Source: Neptuniibacter sp. 1_MG-2023 (GTDB taxonomy: Bacteria > Pseudomonadota > Gammaproteobacteria > Pseudomonadales > Balneatricaceae). Taken from it: a stretch of DNA of 64,000 bases. The translations under genes were made by a program, and so were the position numbers. The stretch is taken from positions 62,001 through 126,000 of the forward strand of contig NZ_JAUOQR010000007.1 of assembly GCF_030547185.1 (NCBI RefSeq), given 5' to 3'. This document shows, piece by piece, positions 52,000 through 62,285 of the stretch (positions within the stretch are counted from its first letter, which is position 1; each line of letters starts with the position of its first letter). The notes below the pieces were generated by a model. It was not told where the DNA came from. It did not search any database and saw only the letters and a program-made list of their open reading frames with translations.

Positions 52000-52749
52000 C
52001 TAGAGTAATCGCCATAAGGTATCAAAGATGATTTTCTGTGCAGTCGCTACTTCCGCTGAATTAATCACTACAGCGGTTGGATAGTTGTCAGAAGCAAGTG
52101 AGATAATTGCACATTTAGGTGGGTAGATAGCTATATAGGCAGCATCAACTTTCCCTTCAGTTTTTATCCATTTACGTTCTGATAACTCCGCATCCTCCCC
52201 ACCATCTCCTATAGCTATCACTTGTACGCTAATACCACGTTGTATGCGTTGATTTGTGAAGTTTGGGAAGGGTCGATAGAGGTGCTTTCTAATCGGCTTA
52301 GAGGAGAAGACTGAGTAGCTATCTCGCTCTGAGTTGGTCACTGAGCTGAGGATATCTTTTAACACATGTTCAATACCATTATCCCCCTCATAAAATTGAA
52401 CATTGGCGGTGTTAAAATCGGGTTTAAGGTGTTGTAGTTCAGGGATGATGCTTTGTTTTAGCGTATCTATAGCGCGTTCAATACCTGAACGACGCTCTTC
52501 TGCTAACTGCAATAAATAATCAGGATCTACTGGAGAAAATAATCGTCTTCTTCCTTTAGGTAAATAGGTAACGATCCCTTTTCCCTGCATCTCTTTAAGG
52601 CTTTCATATGTACTACCACGATTAATGCCAGATTTATCAGCAATTGATCTGATAGAACTTGCTCCAAGTGATAGAAGAGCTTTATAAATCGCTATTTCAC
52701 GTGGGGTTAGGCCAAGTAATTCAAATATTTCATTATTCATAATTGTCAT
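52000..52749 (-). CDS. TrmB-family transcription regulator
   Basis: The 249-residue product begins with a winged helix (FELLGLTPREIAIYKALLSLGASSIRSIADKSGINRGSTYESLKEM), as in TrmB-type regulators, followed by a coiled-coil helix and a C-terminal domain resembling the phospholipase-D-like sensor part of that family. An ATG three codons in (52740) is an alternative start. It is divergent from glmU, which it might regulate, since TrmB proteins often sense sugars. The actual ligand is unknown. Confidence 0.78.
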   Translation of the reverse strand: MTIMNNEIFELLGLTPREIAIYKALLSLGASSIRSIADKSGINRGSTYESLKEMQGKGIVTYLPKGRRRLFSPVDPDYLLQLAEERRSGIERAIDTLKQSIIPELQHLKPDFNTANVQFYEGDNGIEHVLKDILSSVTNSERDSYSVFSSKPIRKHLYRPFPNFTNQRIQRGISVQVIAIGDGGEDAELSERKWIKTEGKVDAAYIAIYPPKCAIISLASDNYPTAVVINSAEVATAQKIIFDTLWRLL

Positions 52750-52857
52750 AAAATTTGTGACAAAAGGGATTGTGTGAAACTATTATTACTTTAAAGTTAA
52801 GCGATAATAAAGTAGTAATTATCAATAAGGCGCTAGCCACAAGGAAAGTTGGACATT

Positions 52858-54231
52858 ATGTCAGTTGACGTTGTCATTTTAGCTGCAGGTCAGGGCAGCC
52901 GTATGAAATCAAACCTGCCGAAAGTGCTTCATAAAGTAGGGGGTAAAGCGATGGTGCAGCATGTGATTGATGCGGCATCAAAAATGAAAGATGTGATCAC
53001 CCATGTGGTCATCGGCCATGGGGCAGAACTGCTACGAGAATCCTTGGCAGGACAAACCCTTAATTTTGCATTACAAGCTGAGCAGAAAGGTACAGGCCAT
53101 GCGGTTGCTCAAGCAATGCCTTCTGTTGCTGAAGATAGCGTTGTTCTTGTTCTTTATGGTGATGTTCCCTTAACTCAACCGGCAACAATGAATCAGATGG
53201 TTGAGTTAGCTAAACAAGATAATTTTGCATTACTTACGGTTAACCTTAATGATCCTACAGGCTACGGACGTATTGTTCGCAATGGAGAAGGTTCTGTTAC
53301 TGCGATTGTTGAGCATAAAGATGCGACAGCGGAACAACATCTAATAAAAGAAGTGAATACTGGTATTTTAGCGGTTAAAAGTCGCTATCTTCGAGAATGG
53401 TTGCCGAAATTATCATCAGAAAATGCCCAAGGCGAATATTATCTAACGGATATTATTGCGATGGCTGCAGAGCAAGGTCTAGTTATTAAAACTATTCAGC
53501 CGGACGCCGAAGAGGAAGTTCAGGGGGTTAATAACCGTATCCAGTTGGCTGAGTTAGAACGCTGGTATCAGTTACAACAAGCTGAACAGTTGATGTTATC
53601 GGGCGCCACTTTAGCCGACCCTAAACGTATAGATGTGAGGGGCAATGTAAATTGTGGCCAAGATATCATTTTGGATATCAATATCGTTTTTGAAGGCGAA
53701 GTGACGCTAGGCGATCAGGTTGTTATTGAACCAAACTGTTTTTTGAAAAACTGTACTATTGGTAAAGGTTCTTACATAAAAGCAAATACAGTGATTGAAG
53801 GTGCTATTGTTGGTGAATCCTGTGATATAGGTCCTTTTGCGCGTTTACGTCCAGGAACTTTATTAGCGAATAATGCCAAAGTGGGTAACTTTGTCGAAAC
53901 TAAAAAAGCAATTGTTGGCGAAGGTTCTAAGATCAACCATCTCTCTTACATTGGTGATGCAATCTTAGGTGATAACGTCAATATTGGTGCTGGTACGATT
54001 ACTTGTAATTATGATGGCGTCAACAAATCGACGACAGAGATCGCTGATAATGCTTTTATCGGATCTAACACCGCACTAGTGGCACCGGTTAAGATCGGTA
54101 AGATGTCGACTATAGGCGCTGGATCAACGATTAGCCGAGATGTTGAAGAGGATGAGCTAGCGCTTACGCGGGCTAAACAAATATCCTTCAATAACTGGAA
54201 GCGTCCTACAAAATTGAATAAAGAGAACTAA
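52858..54231 (+). CDS. glmU: Bifunctional N-acetylglucosamine-1-phosphate uridyltransferase / glucosamine-1-phosphate acetyltransferase
   Basis: GlmU makes UDP-N-acetylglucosamine for peptidoglycan and lipopolysaccharide. The N-terminal nucleotidyltransferase signature (VVILAAGQGSRMKSNLPKVLHKVGG) and a C-terminal left-handed beta-helix of hexapeptide repeats (VEPNCFLKNCTIG..., GAGTITCNYDGVNKSTT) are clear. The start is the ATG at 52858, nine bases after AAGGAAAG; a TTG at 52849 overlaps that site. The product is 457 residues. glmS follows after three bases. Confidence 0.97.
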   Translation: MSVDVVILAAGQGSRMKSNLPKVLHKVGGKAMVQHVIDAASKMKDVITHVVIGHGAELLRESLAGQTLNFALQAEQKGTGHAVAQAMPSVAEDSVVLVLYGDVPLTQPATMNQMVELAKQDNFALLTVNLNDPTGYGRIVRNGEGSVTAIVEHKDATAEQHLIKEVNTGILAVKSRYLREWLPKLSSENAQGEYYLTDIIAMAAEQGLVIKTIQPDAEEEVQGVNNRIQLAELERWYQLQQAEQLMLSGATLADPKRIDVRGNVNCGQDIILDINIVFEGEVTLGDQVVIEPNCFLKNCTIGKGSYIKANTVIEGAIVGESCDIGPFARLRPGTLLANNAKVGNFVETKKAIVGEGSKINHLSYIGDAILGDNVNIGAGTITCNYDGVNKSTTEIADNAFIGSNTALVAPVKIGKMSTIGAGSTISRDVEEDELALTRAKQISFNNWKRPTKLNKEN

Positions 54232-54234
54232 ATT

Positions 54235-56058
54235 ATGTGTGGAATAGTAGGCGCCGTCGCTGCACGTCCTGTCCAGAATATATTGATTGAAGGCTTACGT
54301 CGGCTTGAATACCGTGGTTATGATTCTGCAGGTATTGCCCTTCATACAGAGGGTGAAATTAAACGTTGTCGTCGCAATGGTAAAGTGCAGTCTTTGGCAG
54401 ATGCCCTATCTGAGAACCCATTGATTGGAACAACCGGTATTGCGCATACCCGTTGGGCGACTCACGGAGTACCCCATGAGCGTAATGCGCATCCGCATAT
54501 GTCAGCCGATATTTTGGCGGTTGTACATAATGGTATTATCGAGAACTTTGAAGTACTAAAAGAAGGGTTACAGGAAAAAGGTTATACCTTTACCTCGGAT
54601 ACCGATACAGAAGTAATTGCTCACTTACTCGCAGAGTATTTAAAAACAGAACCTTGTTTACAACGTGCTGTTGCTCATATTATTACGAAATTAGAGGGTG
54701 CATATGCATTAGGTGTGATTCATAAAGATGCGCCTGATCAGCTTGTTACCGCCCGTAAAGGTAGCCCTTTAGTCATTGGTGTAGGTATAGGTGAAAACTT
54801 TATCGCATCAGATCAACTGGCATTATTGCCGGTCACTGACCGTTTTATGTTTTTGGAAGATGGTGATGTAGCTGTTTTAACCGCGTCTGATATCGAGGTA
54901 TACGACTCTAGCAATAAGGTTGTTACGCGTGAAGTAAGTCAGTTTGAGCATGGGATTAGTGCGGCAGATAAAGGTGAGTTTAAGCATTACATGCTTAAAG
55001 AGATCTATGAGCAACCGTCTGTTATCAAAGCCTGTATGGAAGGTCGTATTAGTGGTGATAGATTATTAGAGCAATGTTTCGGTGCTAAAGTGGCGACTAT
55101 ATTTGATCAAGTAAAACAGGTTCAAATCATTGCCTGTGGTACTAGTTTCCATGCTGGCATTATTGCTAAGTACTGGATCGAAGAGTTTGTTGGTATTCCC
55201 TGCATGATCGAAGTGGCCAGTGAATATCGTTATCGCCCGGTTGTTATTCCGCCCGGAACCTTATTTTTAACGATCTCCCAATCAGGAGAAACCGCAGATA
55301 CACTAGCTGCATTGAGAGAAGTTCAATCGCGTGTGTTAGCCTCTTTAGTTATCTGTAATGTTCCCGGAAGTTCTTTAGTACGCGAATCAGATCTATGCTT
55401 AATGACCAATGCGGGCCCTGAAATTGGGGTGGCATCAACTAAAGCGTTTACGACTCAGTTAGTGGCGTTAATGCTGACCACTATAGCCTTAGGCCGTCGT
55501 AATGATCTTACAGCTGAAGTGGAAGCTAAAATTATTCGTGCTTTAAAAGCGTTACCTGAACAGGTTGAACAAGCGCTTGCGATGGATAAAGATATTGAAG
55601 AGATGGCGCAATCTTTTGCTGAGAAGCATCATGCTCTGTTTTTAGGTCGAGGCACTTTATATCCAATTGCAAAGGAAGGGGCGCTTAAACTTAAAGAGAT
55701 CTCCTATATCCATGCAGAATCATACCCAGCAGGTGAGCTTAAACATGGGCCTCTCGCGTTGGTAGATAAAGATATGCCTGTCGTTGCAGTGGCGCCTCAA
55801 AACGACATGCTTGATAAGCTAAAAGCAAATCTACAGGAAGTGAAGGCGCGCGGTGGTCAGCTATTTGTTTTTGCTGGTTCTGATCGAGTGCAGGCAGAAG
55901 ATGCTACTCATGTGCTTACAATGCCTGATTGTGATGAGATTATGCAGCCAGTGCTGTATACCATTCCTCTTCAGCTGCTTTCCTACCATGTGGCAGTATT
56001 AAAAGGCACTGATGTAGATCAGCCACGAAATTTAGCTAAGTCAGTTACAGTCGAATAG
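54235..56058 (+). CDS. glmS: Glutamine--fructose-6-phosphate aminotransferase
   Basis: GlmS makes glucosamine-6-phosphate, the entry to the amino-sugar pathway, and feeds GlmU. The N-terminal nucleophile Cys2 (MCGIVGAVA), the glutaminase HTRWATHG segment, two SIS domains (ACGTSFHAG; SQSGETADTL) and the C-terminal DQPRNLAKSVTVE are present. Length 607 is normal. The DQPRNLAKSVTVE-coding end is the classic attTn7, and no transposon is inserted behind it here. Confidence 0.98.
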   Translation: MCGIVGAVAARPVQNILIEGLRRLEYRGYDSAGIALHTEGEIKRCRRNGKVQSLADALSENPLIGTTGIAHTRWATHGVPHERNAHPHMSADILAVVHNGIIENFEVLKEGLQEKGYTFTSDTDTEVIAHLLAEYLKTEPCLQRAVAHIITKLEGAYALGVIHKDAPDQLVTARKGSPLVIGVGIGENFIASDQLALLPVTDRFMFLEDGDVAVLTASDIEVYDSSNKVVTREVSQFEHGISAADKGEFKHYMLKEIYEQPSVIKACMEGRISGDRLLEQCFGAKVATIFDQVKQVQIIACGTSFHAGIIAKYWIEEFVGIPCMIEVASEYRYRPVVIPPGTLFLTISQSGETADTLAALREVQSRVLASLVICNVPGSSLVRESDLCLMTNAGPEIGVASTKAFTTQLVALMLTTIALGRRNDLTAEVEAKIIRALKALPEQVEQALAMDKDIEEMAQSFAEKHHALFLGRGTLYPIAKEGALKLKEISYIHAESYPAGELKHGPLALVDKDMPVVAVAPQNDMLDKLKANLQEVKARGGQLFVFAGSDRVQAEDATHVLTMPDCDEIMQPVLYTIPLQLLSYHVAVLKGTDVDQPRNLAKSVTVE

Positions 56059-56067
56059 CTGTCCATG

Positions 56068-56115
56068 AGCCACTACAATTCGCATCAATTGTAGTGGCTA
56101 TCTATTCCTTTTTCT
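56068..56115 (+). terminator. Terminator of glmUS
   Basis: AGCCACTACAATT / AATTGTAGTGGCT is a 13-base perfect stem 10 bases after the glmS stop, followed by a T-rich tract. Confidence 0.8.
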
Positions 56116-56168
56116 TTTTAATTTAAGTGTCACTGTATAGCGCATACTAATAGTGTGGGTACTTAACT

Positions 56169-57509
56169 ATGTCTTTTGTCGATAGAGCATTAATTGGGCA
56201 GTGGATAGACAGTGATCCATTGTTTAAGCGTTTAATCGCGACTCAGCCTAGCTTCTGGCTTAATGATCAATTGATCCCTTTCTTTAAAGCTAAATCCAAT
56301 CTGCCTTTAAGGGTAGAAGATATTGATGATGCGGCTAGCAGGCTTACTCGTTTTGCTCCGTTTATAGCCCTGTGTTTTCCTGAAACTCGAGAACATGGGG
56401 GACTGATTGAGTCGCCGCTGCGTAAAATTTCTCAATTCCAAGGTCGACTAGAGCAAGAGTATGGCTTACCTATTTTAGGTCAGCTTTATTTGAAATGTGA
56501 TAGCGAGTTGCCCATATCAGGATCGATAAAAGCGCGCGGTGGTATCTATGAAGTACTTAAATACGCTGAAACAACGGCCCTAGCATCAGGCCTGTTAAAG
56601 GAAGAGGAGTGTTACAGTAAATTAGCTTCCCCGGAGTTGATCGCCTTATTCAACCAGTATCAAATCGTGGTTGGCTCTACCGGCAATTTAGGGTTAAGCA
56701 TAGGGATTATGGGCGCGTCTTTAGGTTTTAAGGTGAGCGTTCATATGTCGGCTGATGCACGAGAATGGAAGAAAAGCCTATTGCGAAGTAAAGGTGTTGA
56801 GGTTATTGAATATGAAGAGGATTACAGTAAAGCGGTAGAAGAGGGACGTAAGCAAGCACTGCAAACGGAGAACTGCCATTTCGTCGATGATGAAAACTCG
56901 AAGGACCTTTTTCTTGGTTATAGTGTTGCTGCTGAACGGCTTAAAATACAGTTAGACGAACAGAATATTCAGGTGGATGCTGAGCATCCTCTGTTTGTTT
57001 ATCTACCTTGTGGTGTGGGTGGAGGGCCAGGAGGTGTAGCTTTCGGTTTAAAGCAGCAGTTCGGTGATAATGTACACTGTTTCTTTGCTGAACCTACCCA
57101 TTCACCTTGTATGCTCTTAGGGATGTATACAGGTTTACAGGATCAAATTAGTGTTCAAGATATAGGTATTGATAACAAAACTTGCGCTGATGGTTTGGCG
57201 GTTGGCAGAGCATCAGGGTTTGTCGGCAAACTTATGTCACCTTTATTGAGCGGTATTTATACGGTTGAGGATAGCGAGCTTTATCGATTATTAGCGTTGC
57301 TAAAGGATGAAGAAGCTATAGGGCTTGAGCCCTCTGCGTTAGCGGGAGCGCCTGGCGTTATGCGTTTATTCAAGCAGTACAGTTACCTTGAGCAGCATCA
57401 GTTAGTGGGTAAGATGAAGCAAGCAACTCATATAATATGGGCTACGGGCGGGAGTATGGTTCCGGAAGAGGAACTGCAGGAATATTATCGTCTAGGTAAA
57501 GATGTATAG
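56169..57509 (+). CDS. dsdA: D-serine ammonia-lyase
   Basis: This PLP enzyme converts D-serine to pyruvate and ammonia. The PLP lysine is K121 in [12 protein letters not shown], and the glycine-rich phosphate loop [13 protein letters not shown] follows; both are in the form found in DsdA. At 446 residues the length is right. No dsdC-type activator or transporter is beside it; it stands as a single gene between two terminators. Confidence 0.93.
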   Translation: MSFVDRALIGQWIDSDPLFKRLIATQPSFWLNDQLIPFFKAKSNLPLRVEDIDDAASRLTRFAPFIALCFPETREHGGLIESPLRKISQFQGRLEQEYGLPILGQLYLKCDSELPISGSIKARGGIYEVLKYAETTALASGLLKEEECYSKLASPELIALFNQYQIVVGSTGNLGLSIGIMGASLGFKVSVHMSADAREWKKSLLRSKGVEVIEYEEDYSKAVEEGRKQALQTENCHFVDDENSKDLFLGYSVAAERLKIQLDEQNIQVDAEHPLFVYLPCGVGGGPGGVAFGLKQQFGDNVHCFFAEPTHSPCMLLGMYTGLQDQISVQDIGIDNKTCADGLAVGRASGFVGKLMSPLLSGIYTVEDSELYRLLALLKDEEAIGLEPSALAGAPGVMRLFKQYSYLEQHQLVGKMKQATHIIWATGGSMVPEEELQEYYRLGKDV

Positions 57510-57516
57510 CTCTAAT

Positions 57517-57545
57517 AAAAAAGGCTGCCAATGGCAGCCTTTTTT
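57517..57545. terminator. Bidirectional terminator between dsdA and folE2
   Basis: AAAAAAGGCTGCCAatGGCAGCCTTTTTT is symmetrical with T-tracts on both strands and lies between the convergent genes. Confidence 0.92.
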
Positions 57546-57559
57546 AATTCAATAAACTG

Positions 57560-58495
57560 TTAAGTGTAATTAGCAGGGCTATAACCCCCCTCGACACCTT
57601 TAGAGGCTAAAGCAACTGCATCGTGGGCGTGTAAGCTTTCGAAATGCTCCACTTTTAGCCAGAAATCGGAGTACTGAGTCTGACTATTAAGCGCTTGCTT
57701 AAGACGGCGGGCAGAATCTTCACAGAACATCAGGTTATGTCCATTTAAACGGGCAAACTCTTGTTCATCGGCACGTTTAACAGCTGTCTGCACAGGTGTT
57801 TTTAATGCTCCTTCAACTAGATCAATAAGATCTGTTAATGGGAAAGCACCCATCTCTTTATTTAGCTTAACCCAAGCGGTTGCTTGGCTACGCTGACTAT
57901 GAGGTGTTGCAAAGGAGCCTTTCTCAGAGAGTAGCCACTTCTCTACATCTTCAATGTTCAGTGCACCTTTATCTGAAAAATCAGCGGTAAAGGCTTGTTG
58001 TAGCAACTGCCGAGATAGGGCAGCAGAACATGGGCAGGTTGAGGAGTATGGTACTCGAGTTGCAAGTTCTAATACTACATCATTGCCTGTAAGTGTTGCT
58101 CTTAGCGTTGTTGAGTAGTTTTTCCAACCGCTGTTATCGCTTTTTAGTGCATCTCTTTTAATTAAGAAATCAAACTCAAAGTTTAGAAACACTTGAGTGC
58201 TGATATCGTGGTGGCTATCGAGCAGGTGCGATAAAAACTCAGTTAAGGCAGGTACATTCAGCGTTTGGTTCTCAAAAAAGTTGCTTAACGCTAAGTAGAG
58301 ACGTGACATATGAATACCTTTAACTTTGGGATTAACCAAGTTAACGTAAGTATTTACACGTGCTTCAATGTTATTGACGCCAAGTTTATTGTCTTCGAAC
58401 TGCAATGGGACGGTAATCCCATTCATGCCCACCCAGTCTAGAGAACCATGGATCTCTGGATTTTGATTACTGGTTACATCAGGCAAATTGGTCAT
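57560..58495 (-). CDS. folE2: GTP cyclohydrolase FolE2 (type IB)
   Basis: FolE2 makes dihydroneopterin triphosphate, the first step to folate and queuosine. Its N-terminus (LDWVGMNGITVPLQF) and the catalytic cysteine segment (YSSTCPCSAALSRQLL) are typical. At 311 residues it is complete. FolE2 can use metals other than zinc and in many bacteria is induced by zinc limitation; I see no clear Zur box in its upstream region. Confidence 0.93.
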   Translation of the reverse strand: MTNLPDVTSNQNPEIHGSLDWVGMNGITVPLQFEDNKLGVNNIEARVNTYVNLVNPKVKGIHMSRLYLALSNFFENQTLNVPALTEFLSHLLDSHHDISTQVFLNFEFDFLIKRDALKSDNSGWKNYSTTLRATLTGNDVVLELATRVPYSSTCPCSAALSRQLLQQAFTADFSDKGALNIEDVEKWLLSEKGSFATPHSQRSQATAWVKLNKEMGAFPLTDLIDLVEGALKTPVQTAVKRADEQEFARLNGHNLMFCEDSARRLKQALNSQTQYSDFWLKVEHFESLHAHDAVALASKGVEGGYSPANYT

Positions 58496-59025
58496 GAATC
58501 GGATCTTCCACTTTTTGGTTGCAACAATCAGAGCTTATATATTGAATTTATTAATTCGGCTAAATAAAACCAATTAGGTAGGTCTAAGTTGGTTTGTTCT
58601 GCGTTTTATCTGTTATAGATAATTACATGAGGGCACTTTCCTGAGAAAACAAGTATCTCTAGGGAAAATACAGAAAGCAGAACTTTATTTATTAAGGATC
58701 TTGAATTTAATATTTTCGTACAACTCTAGTCTTAAAGTATTAATAAATACGAAGAGCGACGTACCATACATCTACCCTAAGGGGTTTTGCAAATATCAGA
58801 AGAGAAAATCAATGAATTAAGCGCTTTATCGCTGAAAAAGACAGAAGTTGAAGGTTTTTGACAATAAATTACTACATTTTGCAAGGGTATTACTTGATTC
58901 AGAAAGCCGACTTCTACATTGTATAGAGAAAATTATTGATTGAACTATTGATTTAGTCATAACGTCATATGCATAAATATAAAGCCCTTGGGGGCTTACT
59001 GCTATGTCCATAGGAGGCCGATAGC
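58496..59025. other. Gap between folE2 and the glutamate-synthase-like gene
   Basis: No intact gene in 530 bases. On the plus strand at 58793-58945 two short open stretches (QISEEKINELSALSLKK and, after a stop, DNKLLHFARVLLDSESRLL) look coding-like, so a decayed gene is possible. The promoters of both flanking genes must lie here. Confidence 0.4.
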
Positions 59026-60516
59026 ATGAATGATCCTGTTACTAACTTTGCAATCAACTTTATTGCATTTGTTGGTATTGTCTTTTTGGTTTTGTTTGCA
59101 ATTGTTGTAGTTGTTGCTTTGGTTCTTTATCAGATTGATAAACACCAGACGACGCAAACTATCCGTAGAAATTATCCATTGATTGGCCGCTTTCGATATA
59201 TTTTTGAACATATTGGCGAGTTTTTCCGTCAATATTTCTTTGCGATGGATCGTGAGGAGATGCCGTTTAATAGAGCGCAGCGATCGTGGGTGTATAGAGC
59301 AGCGAAAAATGTCGATAGTACTATCGCGTTTGGTTCGACTCGTGATTTAAGGATCCCTGGTACTTATTACTTTCTGAACTGTGCTTTCCCTATGCTTCAG
59401 GAAGATGCTGTTCAGACCGAAAGTCTGCGAATAGGGCCTTATTGTGATAAACCTTATGATGCTCCCTCCTTCTTTAATATTTCTGGTATGAGCTACGGGG
59501 CTATGTCTAAACCTGCTGTACAAGCACTCGCCAAAGGAGCAAAAAAAGCGGGTTGCTGGATGAATACAGGTGAAGGTGGGTTGTCCTCATTCCATCTTGA
59601 TTCGGGCTGCGACATTGTTTATCAGATAGGCACTGCTAAATATGGTTTACGTGACAGCCATGGGAAGCTTTCGGAAGAGAAGTTAAAGGAAAAAGCCGAG
59701 CTTCAGCAGGTTAAGATGTTTGAAATTAAACTTAGTCAGGGAGCTAAACCCGGTAAAGGGGGGATTCTTCCAGGCGGGAAGGTCACCGCAGAAATTGCTG
59801 CGGTGCGTGGTATTCCTGTTGGTGAAGATTCAATAAGCCCTAACCGTCATCCCGATGTTGCTTCAATTTCTGATCTGTTAGATATGGTTGAGCGTATTCG
59901 TCGTGTGACCGGTAAGCCTTGTGGCTTTAAAATGGTCTTAGGTGATACTGAGTGGTTGGATGAGTTTTGTGAAGCCATATTAGAACGAGGCTTAGAATCT
60001 GCACCGGATTTTATTACTTTAGACAGTGCTGATGGGGGGACTGGGGCTGCACCTATGCCTTTAATGGATAGCGTAGGTTTACCCTTACGGGAAAGTTTGC
60101 CTATATTGGTGAATAAGCTGATGGCCCATGATTTGCGGGATCGTATCCGTGTTATTGCTTCAGGTAAATTAATCAACCCAACCGATGTCGCTGCTGCTTT
60201 ATGTATGGGTGCTGATTTTGTGGTGACAGGGCGTGGTTTTATGTTTGCCTTAGGTTGTATACAAGCGTTGCAGTGTAACAAGAATACTTGTCCTACAGGT
60301 ATTACAACTCATGATCCAGATTTGCAACGAGGCTTAGTGCCTGAAGTGAAAGCGGACCGTGTAGCTAATTATCACAATCATCTTGTACACGAAGTAGAGA
60401 TCATTGCGCACTCATGTGGTGTAACTGAACCACGCAAGCTTAAACGCAAGCATTGTGCGATTGTTGTTGAAGGCAGCCGATCCATACCCCTGAATATTCT
60501 CTATCCAGAGTATTAA
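59026..60516 (+). CDS. Glutamate-synthase-like FMN-binding membrane protein
   Basis: The 496-residue protein has one N-terminal membrane helix (residues 9-35) and then an FMN-binding barrel like the central part of the glutamate synthase large subunit: FFNISGMSYGAMSKPAVQALAKGAKKAG, SQGAKPGKGGILPGGKVT, DSADGGTGAAP and GADFVVTGRGFMFALGCIQALQCNKNTCPTGITT. It lacks the glutaminase domain. Stand-alone members (YerD-like) are widespread and their reaction is not established. Cysteines in CNKNTCPTG may bind an iron-sulfur cluster. The start has AGGAGG upstream. Confidence 0.88.
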   Translation: MNDPVTNFAINFIAFVGIVFLVLFAIVVVVALVLYQIDKHQTTQTIRRNYPLIGRFRYIFEHIGEFFRQYFFAMDREEMPFNRAQRSWVYRAAKNVDSTIAFGSTRDLRIPGTYYFLNCAFPMLQEDAVQTESLRIGPYCDKPYDAPSFFNISGMSYGAMSKPAVQALAKGAKKAGCWMNTGEGGLSSFHLDSGCDIVYQIGTAKYGLRDSHGKLSEEKLKEKAELQQVKMFEIKLSQGAKPGKGGILPGGKVTAEIAAVRGIPVGEDSISPNRHPDVASISDLLDMVERIRRVTGKPCGFKMVLGDTEWLDEFCEAILERGLESAPDFITLDSADGGTGAAPMPLMDSVGLPLRESLPILVNKLMAHDLRDRIRVIASGKLINPTDVAAALCMGADFVVTGRGFMFALGCIQALQCNKNTCPTGITTHDPDLQRGLVPEVKADRVANYHNHLVHEVEIIAHSCGVTEPRKLKRKHCAIVVEGSRSIPLNILYPEY

Positions 60517-60545
60517 GTAGCTAGAGGTAAGCGAAGCGTTAACGA

Positions 60546-60574
60546 AATACGCCAGTTCAAAGAACTGGCGTATT
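60546..60574. terminator. Bidirectional hairpin between convergent genes
   Basis: AATACGCCAGTT-caaag-AACTGGCGTATT is a perfect 12-base stem between the FMN protein gene and the small gene on the minus strand. It lacks a long T-tract. Confidence 0.65.
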
Positions 60575-60582
60575 AAATTCTA

Positions 60583-60780
60583 TTAACTTCCAAACCAACA
60601 CTCATCAATATGTGCAGCAAGCTCTTTCTCTTCAAAACGTTGTTCAATCGCACGGCGTGCTTTTAATGCTCGCCTTGAGGCTAGTTTTTTACGAGATAGC
60701 TTTTCCTCTTCTTCAAAACCTACCAATAGGTCGAAGACTTCGGTTTGTACTTCATTCAGGTTTTCGGTATTTCTCAACAT
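60583..60780 (-). CDS. Small PA3496-type protein
   Basis: The 65-residue product is acidic then basic, with the central KKLASRRALKARRAIEQRFEEKELAAHIDECWF resembling the Pseudomonas PA3496 family, described as putative envelope-integrity proteins. AGGAGC before the ATG at 60780 decides the start over a longer frame. As in pseudomonads, it lies near hexR. The function is not known. Confidence 0.65.
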   Translation of the reverse strand: MLRNTENLNEVQTEVFDLLVGFEEEEKLSRKKLASRRALKARRAIEQRFEEKELAAHIDECWFGS

Positions 60781-61089
60781 AATAGCTCCTGATCTTATCC
60801 TAACGGTCAGAAGGCCCATCGGTCGGTATTATTTACGTACCGCAATGAGGGGCACTAGTGATTGAGCATGAGATATTGATGGATCTCAAACCCTGTTTAA
60901 AAACAACCTTGAACTAGTTTTATTATAGCTGACGCTAAATTTCAAATAGTTTTAGGCTGAACCGCACATCTAAAGAGACGGCTCATAATAAAAATAGGTT
61001 GTTTCAGGGAGATGAAGGAAAGATGTAAGAAAGGTGAAAAAATGGGATATAAGCAACGTTATATCCCACGGAGTCGTGCTATTTAGTCT
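60781..61089. other. Gap between the small gene and hexR
   Basis: No gene is seen. The right part holds the hexR terminator; the left part should hold the promoter of the small minus-strand neighbour. Confidence 0.5.
61036..61068 (-). terminator. Terminator of hexR
   Basis: On the minus strand TGGGATATAA-cgttgc-TTATATCCCA is followed by TTTTTT, 22 bases after the hexR stop. Confidence 0.82.
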
Positions 61090-61989
61090 TTATCTTTCGC
61101 TTTCAGGAAAGTTCGATGGTTTCCGTAGAAGAGGTCGTTTGTCATTTTGGCGTAACGAGCGCAGGCTGCGTTTAATCGTTTTTAGGTGGTCAACTAAGCC
61201 AGGGCCCAGTTTCATGGCTACACCTACAGCCAGGACGTCAATGACAACCAAATGTAATACCCGTGATGACATCAAGGTACTTAGGTCTTTATCTTCTTCT
61301 AAATCAATATGGATCGAAATAGTTGATGCCTCTGCAAGCGGCGTGTTACTTGGGCAAAGGGATATAACCGTCGTTCCTGTATCTTTGACTAAGTTGACGG
61401 TATGTAGCAGATCTTTTGTTCGGCCCGTTTGTGAAATTGCGACCACTACATCTCGTTCATCAAGGGAGACGGCAGAGATTGCTTGCATATGAGGATCTGA
61501 ATAAGAGGTGCTAGATACCTTTAAGCGGTGAAACTTGTGAGCAGCATCTGTACATACAGGTGCTGATGCGCCAAAGCCGTAAAACTCAACTCGGCGTGCT
61601 TTTGTTAGGCTATTTATTGCAGATTCTACCGTTTCTGTATCGAGCTGCTCTTTAATATTAAGGAGATTGCCGATCATGGAATCAAAGATTTTTTCTTTGA
61701 ACTCCATCACTGTATCTTTGGTATTCAGTGAAAACTGCTCGTAATTGGTATTACTCGCTAAGCCTTGAGCTAAGGTTAGCTTAAAATCCTGAAAGCCATC
61801 GTAGTTGAGTGCACGGCAAAAACGGACAACAGTAGGTTCACTGACATTCGCTTCTGAAGCCAAATCAACAATACGCATATGGATAACCTCATTCGGGTTG
61901 CCCAGTACAAAGTCTGCGACTTTCTGCTCAGATTTTCTTAAGCTTCCATGCGCTTCGGCAATCGACTTAAGCAGATTAAACGAACTCAA
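61090..61989 (-). CDS. hexR: RpiR-family regulator HexR
   Basis: The 299-residue regulator has an N-terminal helix-turn-helix (SEQKVADFVLGNPNEVIHMRIVDLASEANVSEPTVVRFCRAL) and a C-terminal SIS sugar-phosphate domain (VEFYGFGASAPVCTDAAHKF; VVVAISQTGRTKDL). HexR represses genes of central carbon metabolism and is released by 2-keto-3-deoxy-6-phosphogluconate. None of its usual neighbours (zwf, edd, pgl) is in the window. Confidence 0.92.
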   Translation of the reverse strand: MSSFNLLKSIAEAHGSLRKSEQKVADFVLGNPNEVIHMRIVDLASEANVSEPTVVRFCRALNYDGFQDFKLTLAQGLASNTNYEQFSLNTKDTVMEFKEKIFDSMIGNLLNIKEQLDTETVESAINSLTKARRVEFYGFGASAPVCTDAAHKFHRLKVSSTSYSDPHMQAISAVSLDERDVVVAISQTGRTKDLLHTVNLVKDTGTTVISLCPSNTPLAEASTISIHIDLEEDKDLSTLMSSRVLHLVVIDVLAVGVAMKLGPGLVDHLKTIKRSLRSLRQNDKRPLLRKPSNFPESER

Positions 61990-62285
61990 CTAAACACCTC
62001 ACTGTCTCTCAAGATAAAACCCCTTTCTAAAGTATAACAAGCTTATACATAACAGATCATCTTTTACTGATAATTGTCTCATTTATAAGGTTAAGTCATT
62101 TTTTTGTTTATAAATAATAATTTGAATATGAGCACGGTTTTCGGTGGATTTTATAGCTACAGAATTTGTCTCTTTTTACTTAGTCTAACTAAGTGGAGAA
62201 TAGAATTATTGGTAGGGTCATATTACGCTGCAAATAATCATAAAATCGGTACAATACACACTTTCCCATAGATCTGGTGATTTAC

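Noticed and set aside
56059-56168. A Tn7 insertion behind glmS
   Set aside because: The gap is 110 bases, holds a normal terminator and no transposon end.
59847-60281. A 144-codon open frame on the minus strand
   Set aside because: It is antisense to the conserved FMN-binding barrel of the gene on the plus strand.
61034-61492. A 152-codon open frame on the plus strand
   Set aside because: It is antisense to hexR, including its SIS domain, and overlaps the hexR terminator.
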